Part shown: positions 10,134-19,973 of the stretch, one piece after another
How the letters are laid out: every line of letters starts with the position of its first letter
How positions within the stretch are numbered: position 1 is the first letter of the stretch
Source: Methylobacterium persicinum
Lineage (GTDB): Bacteria > Pseudomonadota > Alphaproteobacteria > Rhizobiales > Beijerinckiaceae
NCBI RefSeq assembly: GCF_022179525.1
Contig: NZ_BPQX01000033.1
Location: 124,001-188,000, forward strand
DNA length: 64,000 nt
Direction of reading: 5' to 3'
Position numbers and translations under genes: made by a program
The notes under the pieces: model-generated
Database searches by the model: none
What the model was told of the DNA's origin: nothing
What the model saw: only the letters and a program-made list of their open reading frames with translations

Positions 10134-10868
10134 ATGTCCGTAACGTCAAGTTTATTTGCCGCCATGTTTCGACGTGACGAAATACGGCGGCATCGGCTGC
10201 AACCCTTGGCTCGGGCGGCGATCTCGGATAGAGCCCGCGCCAAGACAGCGAAGGTTGGACAGGACGTGTCTTACGGTGCTCGCACCTCGGACGTCCTCAC
10301 CGTGCTTGCGAGCCAGGAAGGCGAGCGCCTCACGGTGGCGGACATCGTGGCGGTCCTGCGCGACCGGGCATTTGCCCTGCTCGTCGTGCTGTTGGGCTTG
10401 CCAAATTGCCTTCCCATGCCGCCGCCGATCCCCCTCGTCTGCGGTCTTCTGCTATTGCTCGTCGCCATCCAGATCGCGGCGGGGATGTCCGCACCCTGGT
10501 TGCCCCGGCGGTTGCTTGGTCAGTCGATCAAACAGTCGGACGTCAAGCGCGCCGTCACGAGGGCCGTGCCGATCCTCAGACGCTTGGAACGGTGGTCGCG
10601 GCCGCGCCTGAGCGTCTTCGAGACGGCGATCGGCATGCGAGGGATGGGCGTGGCCCTGCTGGCACTCGCCCTGGCGCTAATCGTCGCTGCGCCGCTCATC
10701 GGTCAGATCCCGCTTGGCCTCGCGGTCTGCCTCGTCGGGCTCGGCTTGGTGGAGCGCGACGGCATCGTGGTCCTGGCTGGGTTGGCTGTCGGCCTTTTCG
10801 GCGTGGCCATCAATGCGGGCTTCGCCTACGCCGTCATCGCGGGCATCGCCGGTCTGCTTCACCTCTGA
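10134..10868 (+). CDS. ExoD family membrane protein
   Basis: An exopolysaccharide synthesis ExoD-type protein. After a basic N-terminus, the family core begins at RTSDVLTVLASQEGERLTVADIVAVLRDRAF, followed by FALLVVLLGLPNCLPMPPP and four or five transmembrane segments. ExoD of Sinorhizobium affects exopolysaccharide production and alkaline tolerance; the biochemical role is unknown. The start is uncertain: a TTG at 10113, ATG at 10134 and ATG at 10164 are in frame and none has a good ribosome site. A GTG at 10265 just before the conserved core is also possible. The 10020-10130 leader is AT-rich and could hold the promoter. Confidence 0.8.
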   Translation: MSVTSSLFAAMFRRDEIRRHRLQPLARAAISDRARAKTAKVGQDVSYGARTSDVLTVLASQEGERLTVADIVAVLRDRAFALLVVLLGLPNCLPMPPPIPLVCGLLLLLVAIQIAAGMSAPWLPRRLLGQSIKQSDVKRAVTRAVPILRRLERWSRPRLSVFETAIGMRGMGVALLALALALIVAAPLIGQIPLGLAVCLVGLGLVERDGIVVLAGLAVGLFGVAINAGFAYAVIAGIAGLLHL

Positions 10869-10950
10869 TCCGGGGAATTCTCCCCCAGAAGCGGCCGCCT
10901 GCCGGGTGAACCCGGGCGGCGGTCGCGGCCGTTGTCATCCTTGTCGCGCC

Positions 10951-11460
10951 CTAGAGACGGTAGCGGATCTGGTCGGTCCAGAACCGCTCCAGACGGCCGA
11001 GGGCGCGGTTGAGCCGCTCGAAATCGTCGTCCGAGATGCCGCCGATCGGCGCGATCGTGCGGGAATGCTTGTCGTAGAGTTGCTGCACGATGTCGTGGAT
11101 CTGGCGCCCCTTGTCGGTGAGGCTGATGCGCACGGAACGCCGGTCGGTCTTGGACCGGGCATGGTGGAGGTATCCGGCCTCCACAAGCTTCTTCACGTTG
11201 TAGGACACGTTGGAGCCGAGATAGTAGCCCCGGGTCCGCAATTCGCTGGCGGCGAGTTCGCTGTCGCCGATGTTGTAGAGCAGGAGCGCCTGGACGCTGT
11301 TGACGTCCTCCCGGCCGCGCCGCTCGAACTCGTCCTTGATGACATCGAGCAGCCGGCGATGCAGGCGTTCGACGAGATGCAGGGCTTCCAAGTAGGAGTT
11401 GTGCGGCTGCGCGGGCTCTTCGGAAGCGGCGGGCTGGGTTCGTGCGCTCTGGCTTTTCAT
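10951..11460 (-). CDS. ldtR: LdtR-like MarR/winged-helix regulator
   Basis: 169 residues. DVNSVQALLLYNIGDSELAASELRTRGYYLGSNVSYNVKKLVEAGY is the winged-helix DNA-reading region (about residues 52-100), followed by the wing SKTDRRSVRISLTDKG. This pattern matches LdtR, the MarR-family regulator conserved in Rhizobiales and Liberibacter that controls an L,D-transpeptidase gene and stress tolerance. ATG at 11460 has AGGGA upstream. No transpeptidase gene is adjacent, so its targets lie elsewhere. Leader 11510-11600 is AT-rich and may include its own operator, which I could not define. Confidence 0.82.
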   Translation of the reverse strand: MKSQSARTQPAASEEPAQPHNSYLEALHLVERLHRRLLDVIKDEFERRGREDVNSVQALLLYNIGDSELAASELRTRGYYLGSNVSYNVKKLVEAGYLHHARSKTDRRSVRISLTDKGRQIHDIVQQLYDKHSRTIAPIGGISDDDFERLNRALGRLERFWTDQIRYRL

Positions 11461-11640
11461 CGATGCAATCCCTGATGGACGTTGCGGTGTTCGTATGGGC
11501 CGTCACCGCTTATGTTGGCAAAGCTATCGCCGGGGAATGAAAGACGATTTAAGCGGCAAGATGAATTCCTGATTTACCTGTGTGAGTAAAGACAAACTGA
11601 ATGAATTAAAGGAAGATTTCGTTCACCCTCGCCGGTGAAG

Positions 11641-11680
11641 CCCGGCAGCATTGCGGAAAGCTTTCGGCAATCCTGTCGGG
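11641..11680. terminator. imperfect hairpin downstream of the DUF6163-like gene
   Basis: CATTGCGGAAAGC/TTTCGGCAAT form the core of an inverted repeat, flanked by CCCGGCAG and CTGTCGGGG. It lies just past the stop of the minus-strand gene at 11733 and could end that transcript. No clear T tract. Confidence 0.35.
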
Positions 11681-11732
11681 GAGGGGCAGCGCTGCGGGAG
11701 GGCCGGCGGGTCCTGCCTGTCCATGCCAGACG

Positions 11733-12191
11733 TCAGCGATTTTCCTTGGCCGCCAGCCACGACAACAGGAAGTAGATCAGCACGACGAGGACGCCGAAGA
11801 TCAGCAACGGTGTCGAGATGGGCACGAGTTGCGGCGTGAGGATCGCGAGGGTGAGCCCCGATGTCACCGCCAGCAGCCATAGGACGCCGCCCCAGGCGCT
11901 GGTCAGCCACAGGCCGCTCGCCGCCACGGCGTCCACGACGGCGAAATACACGATGGCCGCCTGCCGGCCGAACGGCTCGGCCTCGAAGGGCTGCGCGCCG
12001 GGGCGCACGTCGAGGATCGTGGCCCAGGCGAAGATCGCCTTGGCGAGCCAAGCGAGGGCGGTCAGGCGCATGAACCAGATGAGCGCCGTGTCCCAGGTGC
12101 TGGGCGGGGGCGAGGCGTCGCGCTCGATCCGGTCGCCGAGCAGGCTTCCCGGGCGTGCGGGCTTGCTGCGCAGGGGGATCAGGCCGCGCAA
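11733..12191 (-). CDS. DUF6163-like membrane protein
   Basis: About 152 residues with four hydrophobic segments (around LIWFMRLTALAWLAKAIFAWA, AAIVYFAVVDAVAASGLWLTS, VLWLLAVTSGLTLAIL, LLIFGVLVVLIYFLLSWLA). This is a conserved inner-membrane protein of alphaproteobacteria with no known role. The frame is open up to a TTG at 12305. I prefer TTG at 12191 because GGAG (12201-12204 on the complement) stands 9 bases before it and the extra N-terminus is low-complexity. It is divergent from hemB. Confidence 0.65.
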   Translation of the reverse strand: MRGLIPLRSKPARPGSLLGDRIERDASPPPSTWDTALIWFMRLTALAWLAKAIFAWATILDVRPGAQPFEAEPFGRQAAIVYFAVVDAVAASGLWLTSAWGGVLWLLAVTSGLTLAILTPQLVPISTPLLIFGVLVVLIYFLLSWLAAKENR

Positions 12192-12281
12192 GGTGCCGCG
12201 CTCCGCTGGGTTGGGCTCCGGTCGGTTGTCACGTCGCTCTCTCCCCGGTGCGCGGGCCGCGCCCTGTCCAGAGGGGGTTGA

Positions 12282-13517
<1,236 letters not shown>

Positions 13518-13542
13518 GCGTCCCGATTCCGGTGACCCTCCC

Positions 13543-13911
13543 GTGAAGCGCCTGCACCGGTGGATTTTGGCCGGTGGCATCGTGGCGGGTTTCCTCGGCG
13601 GGCTGGCGGCCTGCCAGGACACGATGCGCCGCGACCGCGTTGCGATCTGCCGCCGGGCTTTGCCGGCGGTGGCGACGGGAGCCGGCGTCCGTTTCCTCGG
13701 TGCCGGGCTGGGTCCGGCCCCCGGTACCGCCCGGGTCGACTACAACGAAGGCACCCGCCAGCATCGGCTCACCTGCCGGTTCGACGGGGCGACGAAGCTC
13801 CTGGAAGTCGCCACCGACGGCGCGGCCCTGTCTGGCCCCGCCCTTTACATGCTTCAGCGCTATTACCTCGACACGCCAGATGCGGCCGAAGGCGATCCCG
13901 CCCATCGTTAA
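13543..13911 (+). CDS. small lipoprotein, unknown function
   Basis: 122 residues from a GTG 25 bp after hemB. A basic, hydrophobic N-terminus ends in LAAC (Cys24), a good lipobox, so the product is probably a membrane-anchored lipoprotein facing the periplasm. The mature part has two further cysteines (CRRALP and LTCRF) that could form a disulfide. Close spacing suggests co-transcription with hemB and the RDD gene. No family recognised. Confidence 0.65.
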   Translation: MKRLHRWILAGGIVAGFLGGLAACQDTMRRDRVAICRRALPAVATGAGVRFLGAGLGPAPGTARVDYNEGTRQHRLTCRFDGATKLLEVATDGAALSGPALYMLQRYYLDTPDAAEGDPAHR

Positions 13912-13982
13912 GCAGGCCCTTGTCGCGAGCCGCGGCGGCTCCCACGTTGTCATCGCTGCACCGCTTGCAGGTTTTGCTGCCC

Positions 13983-14471
13983 ATGTTCGACTCCCGCACC
14001 ACCTTCGCCGGCCGTTCGGCCACCACCGATTTCGCCGGGGGGCTCCCGATCCCCTACGTGCGGGCGAGCCTAGGGGGGCGCACGATCGCCTACCTGCTCG
14101 ACATCCTGTTCATCCTGGGCTTCACGACCCTCCTCACCCTGCTGATCACGGTGATCGGCATCGTGACCTTCGGCTTGGGCTGGACCCTGTTCGCGGTGCT
14201 TCCGGCGAGCGGGATCATCTACAGCGCCATCACTGTCGGCGGCCGGCGCCAGAGCACCTTGGGCCAGCGCATGATGGGCCTGAGGGTCGTTGCGCCGGAG
14301 AGCGGCGCGCCCGTCGATCTCATCACGGCGGCTGTCCACGCCTTGCTGTTCTACGTCGCGGTCTCAACCTTCCTGCTGTGGTGCGTGGACTTGGCCTTCG
14401 GGCTCGTCCGGTCCGACCGGCGCCTCGGCCACGACCTGCTCCTGGGTCTCGCCGTCGTCCACGCCCGCTGA
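13983..14471 (+). CDS. RDD family membrane protein
   Basis: 162 residues starting at ATG 13983; the same frame is open upstream to 13560 only as a shadow of the lipoprotein gene. [21 protein letters not shown] contains the Arg and Asp of the RDD motif in the first transmembrane helix. Three or four helices follow, with the loop [19 protein letters not shown] proteins are small inner-membrane proteins, some implicated in ion or solute transport; specific function is unknown. It lies 71 bp after the lipoprotein gene. Confidence 0.82.
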   Translation: MFDSRTTFAGRSATTDFAGGLPIPYVRASLGGRTIAYLLDILFILGFTTLLTLLITVIGIVTFGLGWTLFAVLPASGIIYSAITVGGRRQSTLGQRMMGLRVVAPESGAPVDLITAAVHALLFYVAVSTFLLWCVDLAFGLVRSDRRLGHDLLLGLAVVHAR

Positions 14472-14628
14472 GGCGTGGCTCGAGGCGCGGCAACGGATCG
14501 CGTCACCGCTTGGCCATCCTCGCACCATTTTGCCGGTTAGCAGACCGGGAGGCATTGAGCCCGGCCGCGTCCCCTGTAGACTGCCTTCAGACGCGACATC
14601 CAGGCTGTCGCCGAGGTCCCGACGAAGC

Positions 14629-15375
14629 GTGACGAGCCATCCGCGCGACACCCCGCAATTTTACCTCACGGCGCCGTCGCCGTGCCCGTATCTGGCCGGG
14701 CAGGAGGAGCGGAAGGTGTTCACTCACCTCGTCGGCCGCCGGGCCCGCGACCTCAACGAGATCCTGACCCAGGGCGGTTTCCGCCGGTCACAGACCATCG
14801 CCTACCGGCCGGCCTGCGAATCCTGCCGGGCCTGCGTGTCGGTCCGGGTGGTGGTGGACGACTTCTTGCCATCCGCCAGCCAGAAGCGGGTCCTGGCGCG
14901 GAACGCCGACCTGGTCGGGGCGCCGGAGCAGAACCGTCCAGCCTCGGAGCAGTATGCCCTGTTCCGTCGCTACCTGAATGCCAGGCACGACGACGGCGGC
15001 ATGATCGACATGACCATGCTCGATTACGCGATGATGATCGAGGACAGCCACGTCGATACACACCTTGTCGTGTACCGTCGGCACGGGCCCGATACGGCGA
15101 TCACCGGCCGGGGCATGGGCGAGCCGATGGCGGTGTGCCTGACGGACGTGCTCTCCGACGGCCTCTCGATGGTCTACTCGTTCTTCGAGCCCTCCGAGGC
15201 CGGGCGTTCCCCCGGCACGTTCATGATTCTCGACCATATCCGCCGGGCGAAACAGATCGGACTGCCGTACCTCTACCTCGGCTACTGGGTCGATGGCTCC
15301 CGCAAGATGGATTATAAGGCCCGTTTCAAGCCGCAGGAGCGGTTGATGGGTCCGGGTTGGTTGCGCGTCGAGTGA
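14629..15375 (+). CDS. bpt: aspartate/glutamate leucyltransferase (Bpt; arginyltransferase family)
   Basis: 248 residues, the usual length of bacterial protein-transferase B. It adds an amino acid from aminoacyl-tRNA to N-terminal Asp or Glu, marking proteins for ClpS/ClpAP degradation (N-degron pathway). Typical features are the N-terminal [17 protein letters not shown], the cysteine motif [16 protein letters not shown], and the C-terminal [18 protein letters not shown] that folds like a GNAT acyltransferase. GTG at 14629 gives a start just before the conserved block; the frame is open upstream to 14290 within the RDD gene. Confidence 0.93.
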   Translation: MTSHPRDTPQFYLTAPSPCPYLAGQEERKVFTHLVGRRARDLNEILTQGGFRRSQTIAYRPACESCRACVSVRVVVDDFLPSASQKRVLARNADLVGAPEQNRPASEQYALFRRYLNARHDDGGMIDMTMLDYAMMIEDSHVDTHLVVYRRHGPDTAITGRGMGEPMAVCLTDVLSDGLSMVYSFFEPSEAGRSPGTFMILDHIRRAKQIGLPYLYLGYWVDGSRKMDYKARFKPQERLMGPGWLRVE

Positions 15376-15380
15376 ATTGA

Positions 15381-15482
15381 GGCGAATGGGGAGTAGCGAA
15401 TAGCGAATAGTGCGGGCGGGGACGCGCGCCGCTGGCCGCCGCTTCCTATTCCCTATTTGCTATTCGCTACTCCCTATTCGCC
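15381..15482. repeat. inverted repeat with GAATAGC heptamers, family C
   Basis: A 30-base arm at 15381-15410 (starting GGCGAATGGGGAGTAGCGAA) is matched by its reverse complement at 15453-15482 with two mismatches, around a 42-base GC-rich centre. Each arm contains repeats of GCGAATA. It begins 5 bp after bpt and could act as a terminator or be a small non-autonomous mobile element. Confidence 0.7.
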
Positions 15483-15601
15483 TGCTCGGGGCCTAGAGAA
15501 CGAGGCGCGCGCCGCCCTCACCTGCATCCGCGCGCATTGAGCTTCACGCCCCGCGGTGCTACCCGCCGACCGTTCCCCGACGGTCGAGCACGCCAGCCCC
15601 G

Positions 15602-16909
15602 ATGATCCCCCGCTACAGCCGCCCCGCGATGACCGCGATCTGGTCGCCCGAGTCGCGTTTCCGGATCTGGTTTGAGATCGAAGCGCACGCCACGACCGCG
15701 CTGGCCGAGATCGGCGTCGTGCCCAAGGCGGCGGCCGACAAGGTGTGGGAGATGGGTCGCGATGCGACCTTCGATGTGGCCCGCATCGACTCCATCGAGG
15801 CCGTGACGAAGCACGACGTCATCGCCTTTCTCACCCACCTCGCCGAGATCGTCGGGCCGGAGGCGCGCTTCGTTCACCAGGGGATGACCTCCTCGGACGT
15901 GCTCGATACCTGCCTGAACGTTCAGCTCGTCCGCGCGGCCGACATTCTGATCGCCGACGTGGATGCCCTCCTCGACGCCCTCAAGCACCGGGCGCAGGAG
16001 CACAAGATGACGCCGACCATCGGCCGCTCCCACGGCATCCATGCCGAGCCGGTGACCTTCGGCCTGAAGCTCGCGCAGGCCTATGCGGAGTTCAGCCGCA
16101 ACCGTGCCCGCCTCGTCGCGGCCCGGGAGGAGATCGCGACCTGCGCCATCTCCGGTGCGGTCGGCACCTTTGCGAACATCGACCCGCGGGTGGAGGAGTA
16201 CGTCGCCCGGAAGATGGGTTTGTCGCCCGAGCCGGTCTCTACTCAAGTCATCCCCCGTGATCGCCACGCCATGTTCTTTGCGACGCTGGGCATCGTCGCG
16301 TCGTCCCTGGAGCGGCTGGCGATCGAGATTCGCCACCTGCAGCGCACCGAGGTGCTCGAAGCGGAAGAGTACTTCTCCGAGGGTCAGAAGGGCTCCTCGG
16401 CGATGCCCCACAAGCGCAACCCGGTGCTCACCGAGAATATCACGGGCCTCGCCCGCATGGTGCGCAGCTACGCCCTGCCGGCGATGGAGAACGTCGCCCT
16501 CTGGCACGAGCGGGACATCTCCCACTCTTCGGTGGAGCGGATGATCGGACCCGACGCCACAGTCACCCTGGATTTCGCGTTGGCCCGGATGACCGGCGTG
16601 ATCGAGAAGCTGCTCGTCTATCCGGCGAATATGCAGCGGAACCTCGACCGGCTCGGCGGCCTCGTACACTCGCAGCGCGTCTTGCTGGCCCTGACACAGG
16701 CCGGCGTCTCCCGGGAGGATGCCTACCGGTTAGTCCAGCGCAACGCGATGCCCGTCTGGCGCGGCGAGGGTGATTTCCTCACCCTCCTCAAGGCTGACAC
16801 CGAAGTGACGAAGGCGCTGACCCCTGAGCAGATCGAGGAATGCTTCGATCTCGGCTATCACTTCAAGCACGTCGACACGATCTTCGCCCGCGTCTTCGGG
16901 CGCGCGTGA
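15602..16909 (+). CDS. purB: adenylosuccinate lyase
   Basis: 435 residues beginning MIPRYSRPAMTAIWSPE, the standard opening of alphaproteobacterial PurB. It releases fumarate from SAICAR and from adenylosuccinate, two steps of purine synthesis. The superfamily signature GSSAMPHKRNP is at about residues 263-273, with the substrate loops HDVIAFL and QGMTSSDVLDT earlier. purA lies 1.6 kb downstream on the same strand, so the AMP branch of purine synthesis is grouped here. Confidence 0.96.
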   Translation: MIPRYSRPAMTAIWSPESRFRIWFEIEAHATTALAEIGVVPKAAADKVWEMGRDATFDVARIDSIEAVTKHDVIAFLTHLAEIVGPEARFVHQGMTSSDVLDTCLNVQLVRAADILIADVDALLDALKHRAQEHKMTPTIGRSHGIHAEPVTFGLKLAQAYAEFSRNRARLVAAREEIATCAISGAVGTFANIDPRVEEYVARKMGLSPEPVSTQVIPRDRHAMFFATLGIVASSLERLAIEIRHLQRTEVLEAEEYFSEGQKGSSAMPHKRNPVLTENITGLARMVRSYALPAMENVALWHERDISHSSVERMIGPDATVTLDFALARMTGVIEKLLVYPANMQRNLDRLGGLVHSQRVLLALTQAGVSREDAYRLVQRNAMPVWRGEGDFLTLLKADTEVTKALTPEQIEECFDLGYHFKHVDTIFARVFGRA

Positions 16910-16966
16910 CCAACGCGCACGAATCCTGCACTCCCCATTGTCCATCGTAACCTGAGGAACACCGCC

Positions 16967-17821
16967 GTGAGCGCGTCCCGCATCGTCTACCTGAACGGCG
17001 AATTCCTGCCCTTCGATGAGGCGCGGGTGCCGATCATGGACCGCGGCTTTCTCTTCGCCGATGGTATCTACGAGGTGTCCGCCATCCTCGGCGGCCGCCT
17101 TGTGGACAATGCCGCGCACGTCGCCCGGCTCGACCGGTCGCTTGGTGAAATCGGGATTCGCAATCCCCACGATGCTGCCGAGTGGGAGCGCCTGCAAACC
17201 GAGCTGATGAGCCGGAACGGCGTCACGGAGGGCCTCGTCTATATGCAGGTGACCCGGGGCGTGGCGGAGCGTGACTTCGCCTTCCCGCCCGCCGACACCG
17301 CCCCCACGGTAATGATGTTCACGCAGGCTAAGACCGTGGCCGCCAACCCGTTGGCCGAGAAGGGAGCGCGGGTCGTCACCGTCGAGGATCTCCGCTGGAA
17401 GCGCCGGGACATCAAGTCGGTGGCGCTGCTGGCTCAGGTGCTGGCGAAGCAGCAGGCTGTCGAGGCGGGCGTGTCGGAGGCCTGGATGGTCGAGGATGGG
17501 GCCATCACCGAAGGCTCTTCCTCCACCGCCTTCATCATCCGCGGCCGCACCGTCGTGACGCGGCCCCTCTCGACGGCGCTTTTGCCCGGGATCACCCGGG
17601 CCAGCGTCCTGAGGCTCGCCGCTGAGGCCGACCTCGCCATCGAGGAGCGCTTGATCCCCGTCGCGGAGGCTTTGGAGGCGACCGAGGCGTTCTACACCAG
17701 CGCTTCGGCTTTCGTGATGCCGGTGATCGAAATCGACGGCCGCCGCATTGGCGATGGCGTGCCCGGCCCCCTCACCCGGCGGCTGAGGGAACTCTACCTG
17801 GACATCGCCCGCGCCGGTTAA
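16967..17821 (+). CDS. dat: D-amino-acid transaminase (class IV aminotransferase)
   Basis: 284 residues from a GTG at 16967. Fold-type IV PLP enzyme: the Schiff-base lysine is K150 in RWKRRDIKSVALLA, and the opening VYLNGEFLPFDEARVPIMDRGFLFADGIYEV is typical of D-alanine aminotransferases, which exchange amino groups between D-amino acids and 2-oxo acids to supply D-Glu/D-Ala for peptidoglycan. GITRASVLRLA (about residues 208-218) binds the cofactor phosphate. A branched-chain aminotransferase is less likely because of length and opening motif. Confidence 0.85.
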   Translation: MSASRIVYLNGEFLPFDEARVPIMDRGFLFADGIYEVSAILGGRLVDNAAHVARLDRSLGEIGIRNPHDAAEWERLQTELMSRNGVTEGLVYMQVTRGVAERDFAFPPADTAPTVMMFTQAKTVAANPLAEKGARVVTVEDLRWKRRDIKSVALLAQVLAKQQAVEAGVSEAWMVEDGAITEGSSSTAFIIRGRTVVTRPLSTALLPGITRASVLRLAAEADLAIEERLIPVAEALEATEAFYTSASAFVMPVIEIDGRRIGDGVPGPLTRRLRELYLDIARAG

Positions 17822-17864
17822 GGCTCGGACGCTTCGTTTCCCTCGACATCTCCGTCTCGCGCCA

Positions 17865-17956
17865 CGTCATTGCGAGTGCAGCGAAGCAACACAGGGTAGC
17901 GGGCCCACCCAGGACGTGGCGCATCCCTGGGCTGCTTCGCTGCGCTCGCAATGACG
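17865..17956. repeat. palindromic repeat, family A copy 2
   Basis: Arm 17865-17888 (CGTCATTGCGAGTGCAGCGA and on) is complementary to 17933-17956 with one mismatch. Same arms, same orientation and same 92-bp span as the copy at 5986-6077; the 44-base centre differs. It lies 44 bp after the transaminase gene. Confidence 0.75.
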
Positions 17957-18032
17957 GGAGTGTCCTTCCGATTGCCCCTGCGGCGGAACGGTTTGGGCTG
18001 CCACCTGTTTGGCTGGGACTTCGTTCTCGACC

Positions 18033-18039
18033 AAGGAGG
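18033..18039 (+). promoter_or_regulatory. ribosome binding site deciding a TTG start
   Basis: AAGGAGG, a near-consensus Shine-Dalgarno, stands 5 bases before TTG at 18045 and is the reason to reject a longer frame from 18009. Confidence 0.7.
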
Positions 18040-18044
18040 CTGCG

Positions 18045-18389
18045 TTGCCGAGCCTGTTTCGTCTCTCCCACCTGCCCGCCACCGCCATCGCGGTGCTGCT
18101 GACCGGCGGTGTGGCCCTGGCCCAGAACCCCGACGCTCCCCTGCGCCAGCAGGACACCGACCCCGCCCTGCCCCCGGCAACCCAGACGCCCCCGGACCGG
18201 GTAAGGCCGAGCGCCGATGCGCCGCCGAAGGATCAGTCCCTCTCGGACAAGCTTCAGAAGAACGACGGCGTGATCAAGCCGCCGGGTGATGCAACTGGGA
18301 CGGTGGTCAAGCCGGATCAAAGCGGTTCCATGCCCGTGATCAAGCCGGGCGATTTGCCGGGCCGGCAACCGGGCACCGAGGCAAAATAG
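18045..18389 (+). CDS. secreted proline-rich small protein, unknown function
   Basis: 114 residues starting at TTG 18045. A clear signal peptide (PSLFRLSHLPATAIAVLLTGGVALA) is cleaved after ALA, leaving a polar, Pro/Asp/Lys-rich periplasmic protein with two repeats of the form VIKPGD / VIKPPGD. No enzymatic motif is seen. It lies between the transaminase and purA on the same strand. Confidence 0.7.
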   Translation: MPSLFRLSHLPATAIAVLLTGGVALAQNPDAPLRQQDTDPALPPATQTPPDRVRPSADAPPKDQSLSDKLQKNDGVIKPPGDATGTVVKPDQSGSMPVIKPGDLPGRQPGTEAK

Positions 18390-18531
18390 CGTCGGACAGG
18401 CGAGATCGATCGGCTCGCCATCACCATGCTTGCTTGATTTCCCTTGCGGGATCGCGAAAACGGGCTCTGAGCCCGCCGTCTCGGACGACCTCCGGTGGCA
18501 CGGGCGGGATTGAGACGGGTTCAAGGCAGGC

Positions 18532-19824
18532 ATGGCCAACGTCGTCGTAGTCGGCGCCCAATGGGGCGACGAGGGTAAGGGCAAGATCGTCGATTGGCTC
18601 TCCGAGCAGGCCGACGTCGTGGTCCGCTTCCAGGGTGGCCACAACGCGGGCCACACGCTCGTCATCGACGGCGTCACCTACAAGCTGTCGTTGCTGCCGT
18701 CGGGCGTGGTCCGCGGCGGCACATTGTCAGTCATCGGCAATGGTGTGGTGGTCGACCCCTGGCACCTCATCGAGGAAATCGCCCGCATCGGCGAGCAGGG
18801 CGTGTCGGTGACGCCGGAGAATCTCCGCATCGCCGACAACGCCACGCTGATTCTGCCGCTGCACCGGGAGCTCGACCACTACCGCGAGACGTCGAACACC
18901 GTTCTCAAAATCGGCACGACCAAGCGCGGCATCGGCCCCGCCTATGAGGACAAGGTGGGGCGCCGGGCGATCCGCGTCGTGGATCTCGCCGATGCCGATA
19001 TGCTCGATACGAAGATCGGCCGGCTGCTCGCCCATCACAACGCCCTCAGGCGGGGGCTTGGCATCGATGAGATCGACGGCACGGCGCTGAAGGCCGAACT
19101 GCTCGCGATTGCGCCGAAGATCCTGCCCTTCGCGGACACCGTCTGGGCCCTCCTCGACGAGGCCCGGCGGGCCGGCAAGCGCATCCTGTTCGAGGGCGCG
19201 CAGGGCGCGCTGCTCGATGTGGATCACGGCACCTATCCCTACGTCACCTCATCGAACATCGTAGCGGCGCAGGCTGCGACGGGGTCCGGTCTCGGCCCCT
19301 CCGCCATCGGCTACGTCCTCGGCATCGTCAAAGCCTACACGACCCGGGTTGGTGAAGGCCCTTTCCCGACCGAACTGACCGATGCGACCGGTGAGCGGAT
19401 CGGCGAGCGGGGCCGGGAGTTCGGCGTCGTCACTGGGCGCAAGCGCCGCTGCGGCTGGTTCGATGCCGCCCTGGTCCGGCAGACGGTGCGGACCTCCGGC
19501 ATACACGGCATCGCCCTCACCAAGCTCGACATCCTCGATGGCTTCGAGACCATCCAGATCTGCACGGGCTATCGGTTGGATGGCCGCGAGCTCGACTATC
19601 TGCCGGCGAGCCAAGCCGATCAGGCCCGCGTGGAGCCGATCTACGAAACCGTCGAAGGCTGGAGCGAGACCACGGCGGGTGGCCGGTCCTGGGCCGACCT
19701 TCCGGCACAGGCGATCAAATACGTTCGCCGGATCGAGGAACTGATCGGCGCGCCGGTGGTGCTTCTCTCCACCTCACCGGAGCGTGATGACACGATCCTG
19801 ATGCACAATCCCTTTGAGGATTGA
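18532..19824 (+). CDS. purA: adenylosuccinate synthetase
   Basis: 430 residues; joins IMP and aspartate with GTP to make adenylosuccinate. The GDEGKGK loop is at residues 12-18 with the catalytic Asp13, and catalytic His41 lies in [27 protein letters not shown] and [16 protein letters not shown] are the other nucleotide- and IMP-binding segments. ATG at 18532 matches the family start [15 protein letters not shown]. Product feeds PurB, encoded 1.6 kb upstream. Confidence 0.97.
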   Translation: MANVVVVGAQWGDEGKGKIVDWLSEQADVVVRFQGGHNAGHTLVIDGVTYKLSLLPSGVVRGGTLSVIGNGVVVDPWHLIEEIARIGEQGVSVTPENLRIADNATLILPLHRELDHYRETSNTVLKIGTTKRGIGPAYEDKVGRRAIRVVDLADADMLDTKIGRLLAHHNALRRGLGIDEIDGTALKAELLAIAPKILPFADTVWALLDEARRAGKRILFEGAQGALLDVDHGTYPYVTSSNIVAAQAATGSGLGPSAIGYVLGIVKAYTTRVGEGPFPTELTDATGERIGERGREFGVVTGRKRRCGWFDAALVRQTVRTSGIHGIALTKLDILDGFETIQICTGYRLDGRELDYLPASQADQARVEPIYETVEGWSETTAGGRSWADLPAQAIKYVRRIEELIGAPVVLLSTSPERDDTILMHNPFED

Positions 19825-19849
19825 GAAGCGCATGGATTTCCCGTCGATT

Positions 19850-19874
19850 CCGCAGGGGGAACAGCGCCCTGCGG
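19850..19874 (+). terminator. putative terminator after purA
   Basis: CCGCAGGG at 19850-19857 pairs with CCCTGCGG at 19867-19874 around a 9-base loop, followed by TGTTGATT. It begins 26 bp after the purA stop. The T content is low, so confidence is limited. Confidence 0.4.
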
Positions 19875-19973
19875 TGTTGATTGGCTGGCGTTTCCGCTAA
19901 AGAGCCTTAGCAATGAAGCGGCTGCAGGCGCGATGGCAGCCGAAAGGGCGCCGAGCGGGCGAACCGGAGCAGA

